64,000 nucleotides of DNA from Colias croceus (Eukaryota; Arthropoda; Insecta; Lepidoptera; Pieridae), in assembly GCF_905220415.1 (NCBI RefSeq), contig NC_059568.1:10106001-10170000 (forward strand). The letters run 5' to 3'. A model generated the notes under the pieces. It had not been told where the DNA came from and did no database searches. It saw nothing but the letters and a program-made list of their open reading frames with translations. The translations under genes and the position numbers were made by a program. Positions 25,051 to 36,076 of the stretch are shown one piece after another. Within the stretch, counting starts at the first letter, position 1, and every line of letters begins with the position of its first letter.

Positions 25051-25304
25051 ACTAGGTTTCCGCCCGCGGCTTCGCCCGCGCAGTCAAAGAAAAACCCGCA
25101 TAGTTCCCGTTCCCGTGGGATTTCCGGGATTGTGTCATTTTCCTGGGATAAAAAGTAGCCTATATATCCTTATATATCCTTTCTCGGGTATCAAAATATC
25201 TCCATACAAAATTTCATGAAAATTGGTTCAATAGTTTAGGCGTGATTGAGTAACAGACAGACAGACAGACAGAGTTACTTTCGCATTTATAATATTAGTA
25301 TGGA
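25051..25304 (-). repeat. Short interspersed repeat, family A
   Basis: ACTAGGTTTCCGCCCGCGG at one end and (CAGA)n AGTTACTTTCGCATTTATAA at the other; one of the most complete copies. It lies in the GIGYF leader intron. Confidence 0.85.
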
Positions 25305-26833
25305 TTGCTTAATATTAATCAAACATTAGCTTAAATTAAAAAAATTGAACAACAAGTGAAGTCTGATTTCCTGGTGTTGGCAGTCTAGACAACAAATTAA
25401 TTATTAGAAACAGCATGGTTCGAGTCTTCCAAACTCAAAACCAGTTAAAATGCCGCACATTTTTTTTTTCTTCTACAAATAGTTACAGTTTTTTTTTTAA
25501 CATTCTATAAACAGTTTTTGAAAATTAATTAACATTGCAGTAGAAATAAGAGTTGTGTGGAGTTACAGGAAAATTGCAAAATCTTTGATAAAAAGGTATT
25601 TAAAGCTATATAAATAATATAGTCTATTTTAGAAAGCATGGTACATCTGATCAAGTGCCTAGAAAAGCTTGACCATGAAAACCACTGCTCCGATATGCAA
25701 GTGATTCTTTTGGCAAATATGTATCTATATAAAATCCAATGTTGTTTAATTTTATAAATTTTAGCTAATGTTTGATTAAAATTAAGCAATTTCTTGTAAA
25801 ACTAGGTAAACGGGTGTTCTTCTATTACATATGAAATAATGCTTAATCTCTATTATGTTGATAGTTGATACACAAAATATGTTAAATATATTTGATAACT
25901 AATTAATTGTGTTTCTAATTATACATCCACCACTGTATGTATAGTAAATTAGAGAGCTATGTTATTGTCAAACACAAACTTCTTAAACATTTATTACATT
26001 GTTGCTTTGTTTAGTTAATTTAAAAATATCAATTGTAACCCAAAGTCCTTTCACTAAAAATCTATGCATTGTTTGCTAAATGTCCAAAATATTAAAAAAT
26101 TAAAGAGACTTTTCGCTAGCATCTGATGTTCATCTGGAGCAACTAAATTCTGATACTATACTCATATCTATTTTATTTATGTATTTAATATGTACACAGT
26201 GATACGTTGAGGGATACAATTTAGATTAAAAAACCGAAGGTTACAATAATGCTATATTATTATGTTTGTAATTGTACCTGTGTGTTCTCCAAATAAATAA
26301 AATATCAATAAAATATCACAGAGAAAAAATATTATATGTTAATTGACTTTGATATGAAATAATATCCAGTAACTTTTTATGTTTGTATGTATGTGTCACC
26401 ACAACATACCACTGAGATTATATTTATAGCTGAAATTATTATTTTAGTCAACAGGAGTTGCTGTCCATAACTAATATAACTAATTCTATTTAAATTGAAT
26501 ACTAACCACCATTTATTTCAATAATTCAGAGAGTTGTTTGAAATGGCCTACATTTTATTTTATTTGGATTCATAAATCAAATGTCCCCATAAATATTAAA
26601 ATAAACAAAATCAATCCAAAGGAATAAAATAGGTCACTTTTGCTAAAAAATTATTAACCTCAAAAAAGGATGTACAACTAGGTATATTGTTTAAAAAGAA
26701 ACATAAACAAAGCAAAAAAAGCCTTGAAATAACTTCCCATCAAAGATAATGTAAAAGAGTTTCATGAAAACATTATAGTTAGGGATTATAATAATATTAT
26801 TACACTTGGCTTCATAGCAATAGCAAAGAAAGG
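25305..26833. other. GIGYF leader intron, no further features
   Basis: AT-rich non-coding sequence; nothing recognisable. Confidence 0.5.
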
Positions 26834-27401
26834 GCATTATTTATATTTTTAGAATAATTTATATGACTCCATAAATAAAATAAATTTGATTTCGTTTTAT
26901 TTTGTTTAATTAAAAAAAAAATATCACTGTAGATAAAGACACTTGTTACAGTAATATCATTACAAGTAATGATTGTCAACAAATGTTGTGTGTGTATGTA
27001 TCTAATTAAACGTCATTCCCTCAAAATTTATGACGAATACACTATTAATGGCCGTTAATTTCACTTGTAAGTTCATTTATTAGGAATACGAAGGTAGATA
27101 TAAAAAAACGTGATCATTAGCATTATTTATATTTTTAGAATAATTTATATGACTCCATAAATAAAATAAATTTGATTTCGTTTTATTTTGTTTAATTAAA
27201 AAAAAAATATCACTGTAGATAAAGACACTTGTTACAGTAATATCATTACAAGTAATGATTGTCAACAAATGTTGTGTGTGTATGTATCTAATTAAACGTC
27301 ATTCCCTCAAAATTTATGACGAATACACTATTAATGGCCGTTAATTTCACTTGTAAGTTCATTTATTAGGAATACGAAGGTAGATATAAAAAAACGTGAT
27401 C
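26834..27401 (+). repeat. 286-bp direct tandem duplication
   Basis: GCATTATTTATATTTTTAGA at 26,834 recurs at 27,120, and the copies stay aligned to AAAAAAACGTGATC (27,115 and 27,401). They look essentially identical, implying a recent duplication or an assembly artefact. It lies in the inferred GIGYF leader intron. Confidence 0.95.
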
Positions 27402-27834
27402 GAATAACAATTCGCCACCACGTTAGTTCCATTTCCAAATTGAATGAATTTCTTGAGTAGACTCCGCATCAAATGTCTTATTTCATGGAAATTACGACGA
27501 TGTGTATACAAAGAAAGCCTCTATTAGATTATCACCAGTATATACCTACTCCAATTCGAACATAGATCCCGATGTAACTTGCAAGCTTATAATATATTAA
27601 ACTCTCGAATATTACTTATTCTAATTAACTTTAATCAACGCAAGCGCCTCGTGCTTGCTGCAACACCAGATTTGAACACATAATCCAAGACTTCCGAGAG
27701 TCAAGGTGGCAAATAGCAGCTAACTACACATCGATACTTACGAATCGTAACACAATCTTTATTTTCATAACAACAACAACACTGATAATAACATTGAAAA
27801 CAAAATATGTTTGAAACAGAATTTTTATAATTAC

Positions 27835-27907
27835 CTAAATTGTGAGATCTCGAATAGCTTGTTGAAGCACACACCGCGCACGACGACAGAGAAATATGGC
27901 GGACGGC
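27835..27907 (-). other. Candidate non-coding first exon / promoter edge of GIGYF
   Basis: A GC-rich block ends with ATTTAG/GTAATT, a good minus-strand donor at 27,834. It contains GCCATATTTC close to a hAT insertion point. No coding potential. It would splice to 24,674 across 3.2 kb. The transcription start is not resolved: the natural upstream sequence now lies beyond the hAT element, at 30,259 onward. Confidence 0.4.
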
Positions 27908-28015
27908 CAGTGTTGCCAACCCCAATTTTAGAAAATTAGTAGATTATGTGCCAAAAGTTGGTAGAAGTTGGTAGAATGTAAAATGCAAAATTGGTAGATC
28001 TACCTCCTCAATTAA

Positions 28016-29503
28016 CCCTTATTTCGACAGAGAAGGTGATAGTAAACTTATTAAAGTTTTATTGTATAACCTAGTTTTCATGGTTTTTCTAAACCTCCAA
28101 AAAAAGAAAAAAAAATCTACCCCCCACCCTTATGGAGAAAAGCGATGTCCGCCACACCGGACATTATCGAATCTTAGTAAAAAAAGTGTTAAAATGACTT
28201 GTCCGTCCTAGCGTACTTAATCGAATACGTGAAAGAAGTTGCATAGTATAAAGTAAAAGAATATAATAGTAAAAGAGTCTTTATTTTTTATAAAAGTACA
28301 AAGAAACTGTAAGGGCCTGTATTATTTAACATGAGAGCTCAAAAAACAGTTGCGAGGATTTTTGCCCGTCACAAAACAAAGGCGTGTATCACATTTCAGG
28401 CAGTAAACCGTAGTTTTTTTATTGCAGTACATACAACGACCTTCCTCCTTCACTGACGGAAAGTGAGAAACTCCATCGTAGCGTGAACTGTCTGCCGGTC
28501 TTGTTTTACAAAGGTCGTGATCGTGCTTTCATCCGTTTTCTTATAGGTAACACTTTTGTTTGTGCTGACCAAACTGTGGTACACTTCGTAGCGAAAAATC
28601 TTTCAGCCGCATGCATTTAGTGGCAGGGTTTGCATGTTTGCGATACAGGATCCACGCATCGTCGACGCAAATATCAATAATTTGTGCGAACATCGCCATG
28701 TACCAGCGCTTACTCCTGAATGGAGTTCTATACAAGGCGATCAACATGTCGGCCAAGTCTACACATCGATTTTCCTCTTGGCATTCTTGCAATATCTTTT
28801 AATCCTACTAACTGGTTCAGCGTCGGTATAGGAACTGATTAGAGTAGCAGCTTTGTTGTCATGCCACCTCACAACTGACAACTTGTTTTTGTTACAGACG
28901 GTTTAACTGAAAGATTCCCTTGATTTCTTTTTCAGTGCCTTTTCGCTACTCAATTTTTCTTCGGCTCCTCTAAGGTGGTTGCTTCTAATGTTACTTACAG
29001 AAAAAATACCATAATTTTCACGCAACAGGTAAACAAGTTCAGGTGACGTAAAAAATTTTCATACCATATTTCGACAAGGTCCGCCGTGACGGACAAGCTG
29101 TAAGACACAATAAATACAGGTGTTTCGACGAAGTACGGTGTGGCGGACAAGTAAAAAACTCGATAATTATTAAGAATAACGTAAGCAAAAGCTATGAAAT
29201 CGTATTACTTGAACGTTAGTAGACTAAATTCACAAAACACAAATAAAAAATCTACGCAACATAAGCAAAAAATAATATTTTTTAATAAATTACCTGAAAG
29301 ACTTTCTTAGTGCGCAGTTTCGCGAACATTTTTTCGCCAACTGTCAAACTCTGGGTTGTCACACGCAAAATTTATTTTTCTACTAAAATTTGATCGACCT
29401 CCCAATAGTTTAGTAGTTTTTTTGTTGCAAAAATAGAAATAGACGGGGCGGTGGATTTTATTAAAGTACTTGTCCGGTGGTACGGACAAATTCGAAATAA
29501 GGG
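28016..29503 (-). mobile_element. piggyBac-like remnant nested in the hAT element
   Basis: Inverted ends CCCTTATTTCGA (28,016) and TCGAAATAAGGG (to 29,503), flanked by TTAA at 28,012-28,015 and 29,504-29,507, the piggyBac target duplication. Subterminal repeats contain TGTCCGCCACACCGGACA-like palindromes (near 28,146, 29,085, 29,130 and 29,470). Only the C-terminal part of the transposase remains, on the minus strand. Confidence 0.93.
28330..29000 (-). pseudogene. piggyBac transposase C-terminal pseudogene
   Basis: Minus-strand pieces match PGBD-type transposases: KLSVVRWHDNKAATLIS, then after a frameshift VDLADMLIALYRTPFRSKRW and MFAQIIDICVDDAWILYRKH. After two in-frame stops follows the terminal zinc ribbon (CMYC...YCLKC...LC...NCF). 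The N-terminal half with most of the catalytic aspartates is missing. Inactive. Confidence 0.88.
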
Positions 29504-29580
29504 TTAAGAAGATTTTTTGAGGTTAAAAATGCATGAACTGTTCTTAAAATGTTAATTTTTTAAAATTATACATATTTTTA

Positions 29581-29790
29581 TTAAAAAGTTTTAAATGTTC
29601 TGGCACTAGGCTGCCCATTGTTTGTTATAAATCTTTTAGTACGCAAAAATCCCTTAAGAGTATCCGTGCAAATTTTATTTCTCTGGAAGGTTTTCATATT
29701 ATTAATTGCAGAAAACAATCTCTCAACGTTTGCGCTACTATGTGGAAGTGTGAGTAATTTTCTCACGAATTCGCATAGCAGGGGAAACAT
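29581..29790 (-). pseudogene. hAT transposase C-terminal (dimerisation) fragment
   Basis: Contains LLTLPHSSANVERLFSAINN and a following MKTFQRNKI...LKGFLRTKR, matching the hAT C-terminal dimerisation domain (SSA-x-ERLFS...NRL...L..LL). About 70 codons remain of an expected 550 or more, so it is a remnant inside the hAT element. Confidence 0.85.
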
Positions 29791-30258
29791 TGGAGACTGG
29801 TCTCCTTTTTTAATGGACGAAACGTGCTGTCAGAATCCATTATATAAATAAATACATGCAACACAGAACAAACAGCAATCAGCACCGTTAATACGTAGTT
29901 ATTTAGTTTTAGCAACAAAACGACACAACACAGGAACAAATATTCAATTCACCATTGATTCCGCAACAAACCAACCAATCGGCGCCAATCGGTAATGGGC
30001 CATTGCCAAAAGACAGAAATTGGCGCGAACGAACCATGAACGAACGAACTGTTGCTGATTTTTTATGGTTTTTGGGGTTTTTGGCCTGGACTCTAGCTTG
30101 ACGCATCGTCGCATGTTGCAACATATCGCAAAGTGGTGATATGTCAAACAATTTAAAAAGTTGGTAGATTTTAGGTCTAGGGTGGTAGATAGGTAGACTG
30201 AAGTGAAAATAGGTAGATCTACCTAAAAGTTGGTAGAGTTGGCAACACTGCGGACGGC

Positions 30259-31065
30259 GGACCAAAGTCAGAACTCGGAAATGTAGGTATTGAAGTTGTA
30301 ACTGTGTTGCTATTATTAAAAAATGTTTAAATGTTCTTGTTTTTAATGTTCTGTGCTGTTGTAAATTGATTCTTAGGGAATTAATTAAGAAATCGAATCA
30401 ATTACATTAGATTCTAAATAAAAGCTTTACTCTTTATCCTCGTAACGCCCAGGCTATTTTTACCAAACATTGGCTTGCAGCCCAAGTACCTTTTAAAAGG
30501 TTCACATGGTGCGGACCCGGAGGCTTAGATCATTAAGTACTTAATGATCTAATCCCGGAGGTGATGAAATCTAAAAAAAGTGCCTTATTATTTCCGTATG
30601 CGCGTGGGATTTTTTCTGCATGTAAATGTATGTCAGTGGAAGGTTTTGAGACACTAAATAACCCCAAATTCGTTATTCTTTATTTAGGCATATAGGCTTT
30701 AATGTATTACAAAACCCGATTTCGCAAAATTCGTATTTTTGAAATTATTGATTAGCGGTAGACAATATAGGGTTTATTTTATATTACAAAAAACAATGAA
30801 CATAAATATTTGGATTATTACATGTCTTCCAAAATTTTAATGACCAAAAAGATATCTCACACTAACAATCTGAGAAAAAAATATCAATTTTTGAACAATA
30901 TGATCATTATTTTCTGTACTTATTAGGTATTTTTAAAGGCTAGTTTATCACGTGTTTTTAGGATCTCTATCAGAAGAAATCACAGAACAGTAAGAACATA
31001 ATAGAAGTGCGATGTGGGCGTGGCCCACGTGTCAATAGTAAGGTAAGATCACCTAACTCGCTCTC
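30259..31065. other. Intergenic stretch with a 28-bp palindrome
   Basis: Beginning at the far side of the hAT insertion, so this is the original upstream flank of the GIGYF leader. It contains the perfect palindrome TTAGATCATTAAGT/ACTTAATGATCTAA at 30,525-30,552 and an E-box GGCCCACGTGTC near 31,020. No coding frame. Confidence 0.5.
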
Positions 31066-31127
31066 AGTTGTGCGCAGAAAAATATTCGAGTCGGTTGTCA
31101 GCTGTCAAACCTTATTTCCATATTTAT

Positions 31128-31664
31128 TCATTATTTAGAGCATGTTGTTCGGTATTAGAGTGGAAAAATGATAGCAGACGAAATAATATCAGCAATCGAG
31201 GCTTTTCATACCATCGGTAAGTCTTATTTTAATTTATTTTAAATATATTTTATGTTACAACTTCGCTTGTCGTAATTTGTCAAAAATTTATAAAAATATT
31301 AAGTCAAAATGAACCTTAAGCCATAAGAAATAAGTACTAATATAGATTGAACAGCAAACAAGACTTTCTGGAATATTATTGCAATAAACAAACGAATGTC
31401 GGATTAGTGATGCATGTGGCGCATATCGACAGTATCGATACTTTAGAAAAGACAAACATTATAAATATTAAATTTTATTCTATTTTTCCTTAGCTTTCAT
31501 TTGTCCTATTTATTTATAGATTTTCGAAAGAGCCTAATTTAAAAGAGAAATGGATAATAAATGCAACGTGACGAGTTAACTGGATGCCGAACAGCAATAA
31601 GCAGTCTAACAAAGGCCACCGATACATCAAACCTACGGCAGTTCCAAGATTTAAAATAATGCAT
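31128..31664 (+). pseudogene. Decayed THAP-domain gene, two exons
   Basis: Exon 1 (to 31,216, donor CG/GTAAGT) reads ACCSVLEWKN...NNISNRGFSYHR. Exon 2 (acceptor TTTATAG, about 31,520) reads FSKEPNLKEKWIINAT, then a stop, RVNWMPN and later RYIKPTAVPRF. These match the THAP zinc finger: C-x-C near the start, the HRFP-type block split by an intron, KW, NW-x-P and the C-terminal AVP. The second zinc Cys is Trp, the CSxHF segment is missing and there is an in-frame stop, so it is a relic. THAP domains occur in transposases (P-like, Kolobok) and in domesticated genes. Confidence 0.7.
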
Positions 31665-32463
31665 ATTTTCTGTTTGTTTTGTAAATATAGATTTATACTA
31701 TTCTATTCCGTTTTTTATTTAAATATAATAATATGAAAAGACGTACTTAGTAGTAATAAACATACTCCAAAATGTGACACATTATCCTATACTCATATAA
31801 TAGAAAGAAAAAAAAATGCACAAAAATATATTTATTTGTGAATTATCGATAACAAGGCTGACATCCCTTAGAGCATAGCATCAGGTTAATGTCAAGTTAA
31901 TGTCATTAATTTAGAGTGACACAAATTTCAACCTTATCTTTATGTGTTGAGGTTCAAAGTTATATGTATTGAAAACCAACGCCCTCTGTTGTGGAATAGC
32001 TGAATGTTTTCGAATTTGGAATTTCTGAGCAAAGAGAAACAAAACAGCTAATATACCTAGGGATGTTATACTAAAATAAACCGTAACTTGGTTCGTTAGG
32101 GTACATATTGAAATGCTGAATTTATAACCTAAGTCAGTTTTTACTCAAATTAAGCTGTCCAATCAAAGGCATAGTTTACTTGTAGTGTACTGTATAACTA
32201 TCGGTTTAAATGTGTGGGTTTGGCGACACTGGTTTTCATACTAATTATGACATTATAGCACTTCTATGAAGAAATCCACTTCCAACAGATGACAGAAGCA
32301 AAAATTAGCAAGTTTCTAAATTGGACCCAAAAATACTATATAATAGCAACCCTACCTTTTAAAATCAGAATGATAGTAGGTAAATTGATATATTTCTATA
32401 GAAATTTGAAATAATTTCGCAAATAAGAGTTGGTTTTTAAATGGTTTTTACTTTTTAATAAAA
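31665..32463. other. Unannotated stretch between THAP relics
   Basis: AT-rich; no gene recognised. Confidence 0.4.
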
Positions 32464-32590
32464 AATATTATTTTCAGATTCTTCAGAAATGGAAGAGCTT
32501 TCTTGGTTTTGGTTTATGTTGTAATCCTCATCTCCAAATAGTTCATACTCTTCTTTATCTGACTGATTAATCTCAGAGCAATAAAACTAT
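32464..32590 (-). other. Possible short acidic coding exon, unidentified
   Basis: A minus-strand open frame after CTATAG reads FYCSEINQSDKEEYELFGDE, then DYNINQNQESSSISEESEN, and stops. It is highly acidic and serine-rich, unlike chance frames in AT-rich DNA. It begins inside the TIR of the neighbouring THAP element. It could be the acidic N- or C-terminal tail of a transposase or a host exon; no function can be given. Confidence 0.25.
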
Positions 32591-32898
32591 AGAGTATATA
32601 TATATATCGAGCGTATACAATTTTTCAATTTTTTTTTTTTAAAGTTTCTCTCTATCTAAAGAAAACGTCGTATGAAAGAATGAGACAGCTATAGACAACA
32701 AGCTACGTTTCAACATAGTCATGGCACCATTTTTACTATAGGTACGTATTTAGATAGATAGAAGGTGATAGTGATGGGATGTGCTTCAATCGATAAAATC
32801 GTGAATGTATTTTGCATTTACGGTTTCGTGAAATAATAAATAAAAATAAAAAAACTAATAATTAATTTCAGTTGAATACATTCTTTGTTTCATCCTAC

Positions 32899-33066
32899 GT
32901 ATATAATAAATGCGAAATTATGTGAGAATGGATGTTACTCTTTCACTGCGGAACCGATTACAATGAAATTTTGTACATACACACATAGGATAGGTTTTAT
33001 CCCGGAAATCCCACGTGAACGGGAACTGTGCAGGATTTTCTTTAAAAACGCGGGTGGAAAGCTAGT
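32899..33066 (+). repeat. Short interspersed repeat, family A variant
   Basis: AATAAATGCGAAATTATGTG at the start, AACCGATTACAATGAAATTT in the middle, and AACGCGGGTGGAAAGCTAGT at the end; it lacks the (TGTC)n run. Confidence 0.7.
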
Positions 33067-33239
33067 ATATTATAAAAGAAATTTTAAAACTTGAAATGTA
33101 ACTAATTTAAAATAAAGATGGAAATGATGATAAAGTTAAAGGAGTGAGGAGAAAGGCACAGTCAGCATGAAGGAATCATGCAGAATTTTAATTGTAACAA
33201 GTTAATAAAAGGAAAGTCTTAATGAAAACATTTTCCTAA

Positions 33240-33400
33240 TATCCTACTAATAAAGCGAAAGTTTGTGAGGATGGGTGTTAGTAGCTCTTTCACGTGAATA
33301 CTACTAAACCGATTACAATGAAATTTGGAAAAATTACTTTTGATCCCGTAAATCCAACAGGAATGGGAACTATGCGGGTTTTTCTTTGAAAACGCATGTA
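33240..33400 (+). repeat. Short interspersed repeat, family A variant
   Basis: ATCCTACTAATAAAGCGAAA start and AACCGATTACAATGAAATTT centre; the end is truncated near GGGTTTTTCTTTGAAAACGC. Confidence 0.65.
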
Positions 33401-33599
33401 TATTAAGTATGTATTTCAATAGTAGTTTCCACAGATAGTTTCTCATCTATTAGAACTGTCATTTAATCAACCGTTTAATTTTCACATAGTTACACATTTA
33501 AAGTAACTGTAAAAAATTGGGGTGTAAAAAATTTCAAAATAAAAATTCACTTTCTTTAATCAAATGTATTTATTATCTACAGGAACAAAAAAAAACATA

Positions 33600-34277
33600 A
33601 GCGTAAGATTGCACAATTCTTCTAGACTCTAGTCTAGAGTATCCATCTTGATAAAACGCAGGCTCGAAATGCAGTGAACACAATATAGCAAATTGTGGCG
33701 GCGTCTAATCTACTCATGTCTCATGTTTTATACCCATTTTTTATTTAGCTCTGGAAATCTAAAACAAAATGAATTTATTAATAATCTAAAATAGAAATTA
33801 ATAAACAACAAACTAAAACTAAAACACATAAGTCAAATAAAACAATCACGTGGTATTTTTTATTTTCCTGCGGTAAAAAATTTACATCTATTATTTGCAA
33901 CAACAACTACATATAAATCTGATATAAGAAACAAAATAAATAAATCAACGTTAATATGAAATAGATTTTTTGTCATAAATCGATAATATACGCTAGATGT
34001 GTTACAACACTACGGTGGTAAACAAAATGCCAAACGTGATATTATTATGACATTTTTTAAAAATTATTTCATTATTTTGTATTCCACAACCCCATAAAGT
34101 GGGTAAATGTTACAGTTACAACATAAAATTACAAAAAAGTGCTTGATAAAACCTTCAAATAGGTTTAAAACATAAATATTTATCAATTTGCTGAAAATCA
34201 CTTACCGATGGAAAGATATTTTTACATTGTTTTTATCCAAAACTCCCATTCGACTAGTGATAGCCGGTAGCTAAACA
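33600..34277 (-). pseudogene. Decayed THAP domain, two exons
   Basis: Part 1 (34,277-34,206) recovers, across a frameshift, C-LATGYH...SNGSFG and then KNNVKISFHR, ending at CG/GTAAGT. Part 2 (33,758-33,600) starts after TTTTGTTTTAG with FPELNKKWV, then a stop and a frame change lead to ILCSLHFEPAFYQ, the THAP CSxHF block. The intron sits at the same FHR/FP position as in the relic at 31.1 kb. Stops and frameshifts show it is dead. Confidence 0.7.
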
Positions 34278-34971
34278 TACAATAGTTATTTTAGCACACT
34301 GACAAATAAAAAGAAACACTGTACACTTTATATTTTCTAAATATTTCGTTAAAAACACTTGACGCACTGAGCCCACCAGCTGGTTGGCAAACAAACTGAC
34401 TGCCGGCGCGCTACGTTTGAACACAGTGCAGATACTCTATCGCTATCTCAATCTGGCTTATACTGTTATTGAATAAGAGTAAGTAGATTAGAAAATATGT
34501 ATTTTGTTCTGTCTCAATATAAGTACTCTATAGGTTTATTGCTCTGAGGTCTGATTTGAGCGCGTTTCTCACTCTGTGTCAACTGTCAAGTGTCAGTCAA
34601 CTTTCAAGTGTCAACTGTAAACTGAAAGATTAAAAATTAAAATTGAGATCAACATTCAACGCAGCACTGCCATTCATAAAATAAAATTGAATTGAGATTA
34701 AAGTAACCACAAAAGCAACGATCAATGATGAATGATTAAAGTCGTCAACTCTCTGAGCGTCAACTCGTCAATAGATAAGATGTCATTATTTTTCATGATC
34801 GTGATTCGTGAATTCAGAATGATGTCGTCTTGGTGTCGTGAATCGCATTGTTCTATTTTGTTACCTATTTGTAAACTATCGCTATCCTTTGATTGACAGT
34901 AGGTATGAAATTAAACTTCTATGAAGATTATAAAATACATTAATATTATTTATATTTTGAACTAGCTTCCG

Positions 34972-35425
34972 CCCGCGACTCCGTCCGCGAGGATGTCGGT
35001 CTTCGCGTGGATGGTTATTTCTCCATTTTGAGTATCTCTGTCAATAACATCTTATAAATATCTATTGGACCCAATTCCCAATTACGGCTAGGCCTATAAT
35101 AATACGCAACGTGTGTTCGCGGTTCTACGGAACAACATCTATGGATAAAACTGAAAAATTAAGATTAATTTTTTTCTACGTATTTTTCCAGGATAAAAAG
35201 TATCCTATTTTACGTCCAGGATAATAAGGTATAATTATACCAAGTTTCATCGAAATCGAACCGCTAGTTTTCACGTGATGCCTTCACATACAGACAGACA
35301 GACAGACAAAAATTTTTTTAATCACATATTTGGGTTTGGTATCGATCCAGTAACACCCCCTGCTATTTATTTTTTCAATATATTCAATGTACAGAATTGA
35401 CCCTTCTACAGATTTATTATATGTA
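34972..35425 (-). repeat. Family B interspersed repeat
   Basis: Starts ACTAGCTTCCGCCCGCGACT, contains the TTCACGTGATGCCTTCACAT block, (CAGA)n and AGTAACACCCCCTGCTATTT, and ends CTTCTACAGATTTATTATAT. Inverted relative to the 22-kb copy. Confidence 0.88.
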
Positions 35426-36076
35426 TAGATAAATGTCTTGGTCGAATATTGAACAATAATTATCTGCGTTAAAATTTTCTGAACGATACATCAATCACAC
35501 AGATCAATCATCATACATCACATGGCAATCATAATTCATACATCACTGGAATGAGTAGGTACTACAGAGCAAGTAATATAGGTAGGTACCGTCAAAACTC
35601 AAAATATACATATTGTGTGATAAGTAGGTAATAATCTATTTTTTTTTTAATGTTAATTTTGTAAGTGCTTAAGTAAGTGAAGTCCCGTGGCCAATAGTTG
35701 GGGTTATGGGGCAGATTTAATAAAATCATCAGCCCTTGTGTGTTCTGCCAGCAACGTTTTTGTTTGTTGCAAAGCAAACCTAAGCCTAAGTCCTTTTAGA
35801 CCTTAGTATATCTGAAAATTAAGAGAAAAAGTCAGGTCCTCCCACTACTCAATGGATGTTGCTACAAAATCTCTTAACATCTGTATTACCATGTCTTATA
35901 ATCATAAATCTCAGTCAAAAATCTTCAAATTGACCATAAGGATCAAGTGCCAAGTGCCAGTTTACAAGTTAGGTTAGGTTACAATATACAGGTACAATAT
36001 TTTTGAGTATCTGGCTGGTTTGACTTCTACATGCACTACGATCTTCCTTATTTAAAAAAAGATAATAATAGGTATA

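Larger units (their letters stand above)
27908..30250 (-). mobile_element. hAT-superfamily element with 8-bp target duplication
   Basis: Ends CAGTGTTGCCAAC (27,908) and GTTGGCAACACTG (to 30,250) are inverted. The flanking octamer CGGACGGC occurs at 27,900-27,907 and again at 30,251-30,258, an exact 8-bp target duplication as expected for hAT. Both subterminal regions hold several TTGGTAGA / GGTAGATCTACC motifs, likely transposase-binding sites. A minus-strand fragment at 29,581-29,790 encodes the hAT dimerisation signature. A 1.49-kb piggyBac remnant is nested inside; without it the element is about 850 bp, so it is non-autonomous. Confidence 0.93.
32572..34548 (-). mobile_element. ~2-kb TIR element carrying a THAP-domain relic
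   Basis: Inverted ends CTCAGAGCAATAAA(A/C)CTATAGAGTA, 24 of 25 matching, at 32,572-32,596 and 34,524-34,548. A decayed THAP domain lies inside on the minus strand, with a TCAGTTTG initiator-like site near 34,400. Two short interspersed repeats have inserted within (32.9 and 33.2 kb). THAP plus TIR suggests a P-like or Kolobok-like DNA transposon. I see no clear target duplication. Confidence 0.65.

Noticed and set aside
29909..30265. 118-codon minus ORF at the hAT right end
   Set aside because: It reads through the TIR and subterminal repeats; no transposase motif, and part of a non-autonomous element.
31168..31216. First coding exon MIADEIISAIEAFHTI with donor GTAAGT (plus strand)
   Set aside because: The neighbouring frame gives a clear THAP-domain reading that continues in phase into the next exon, so this frame is a shadow.
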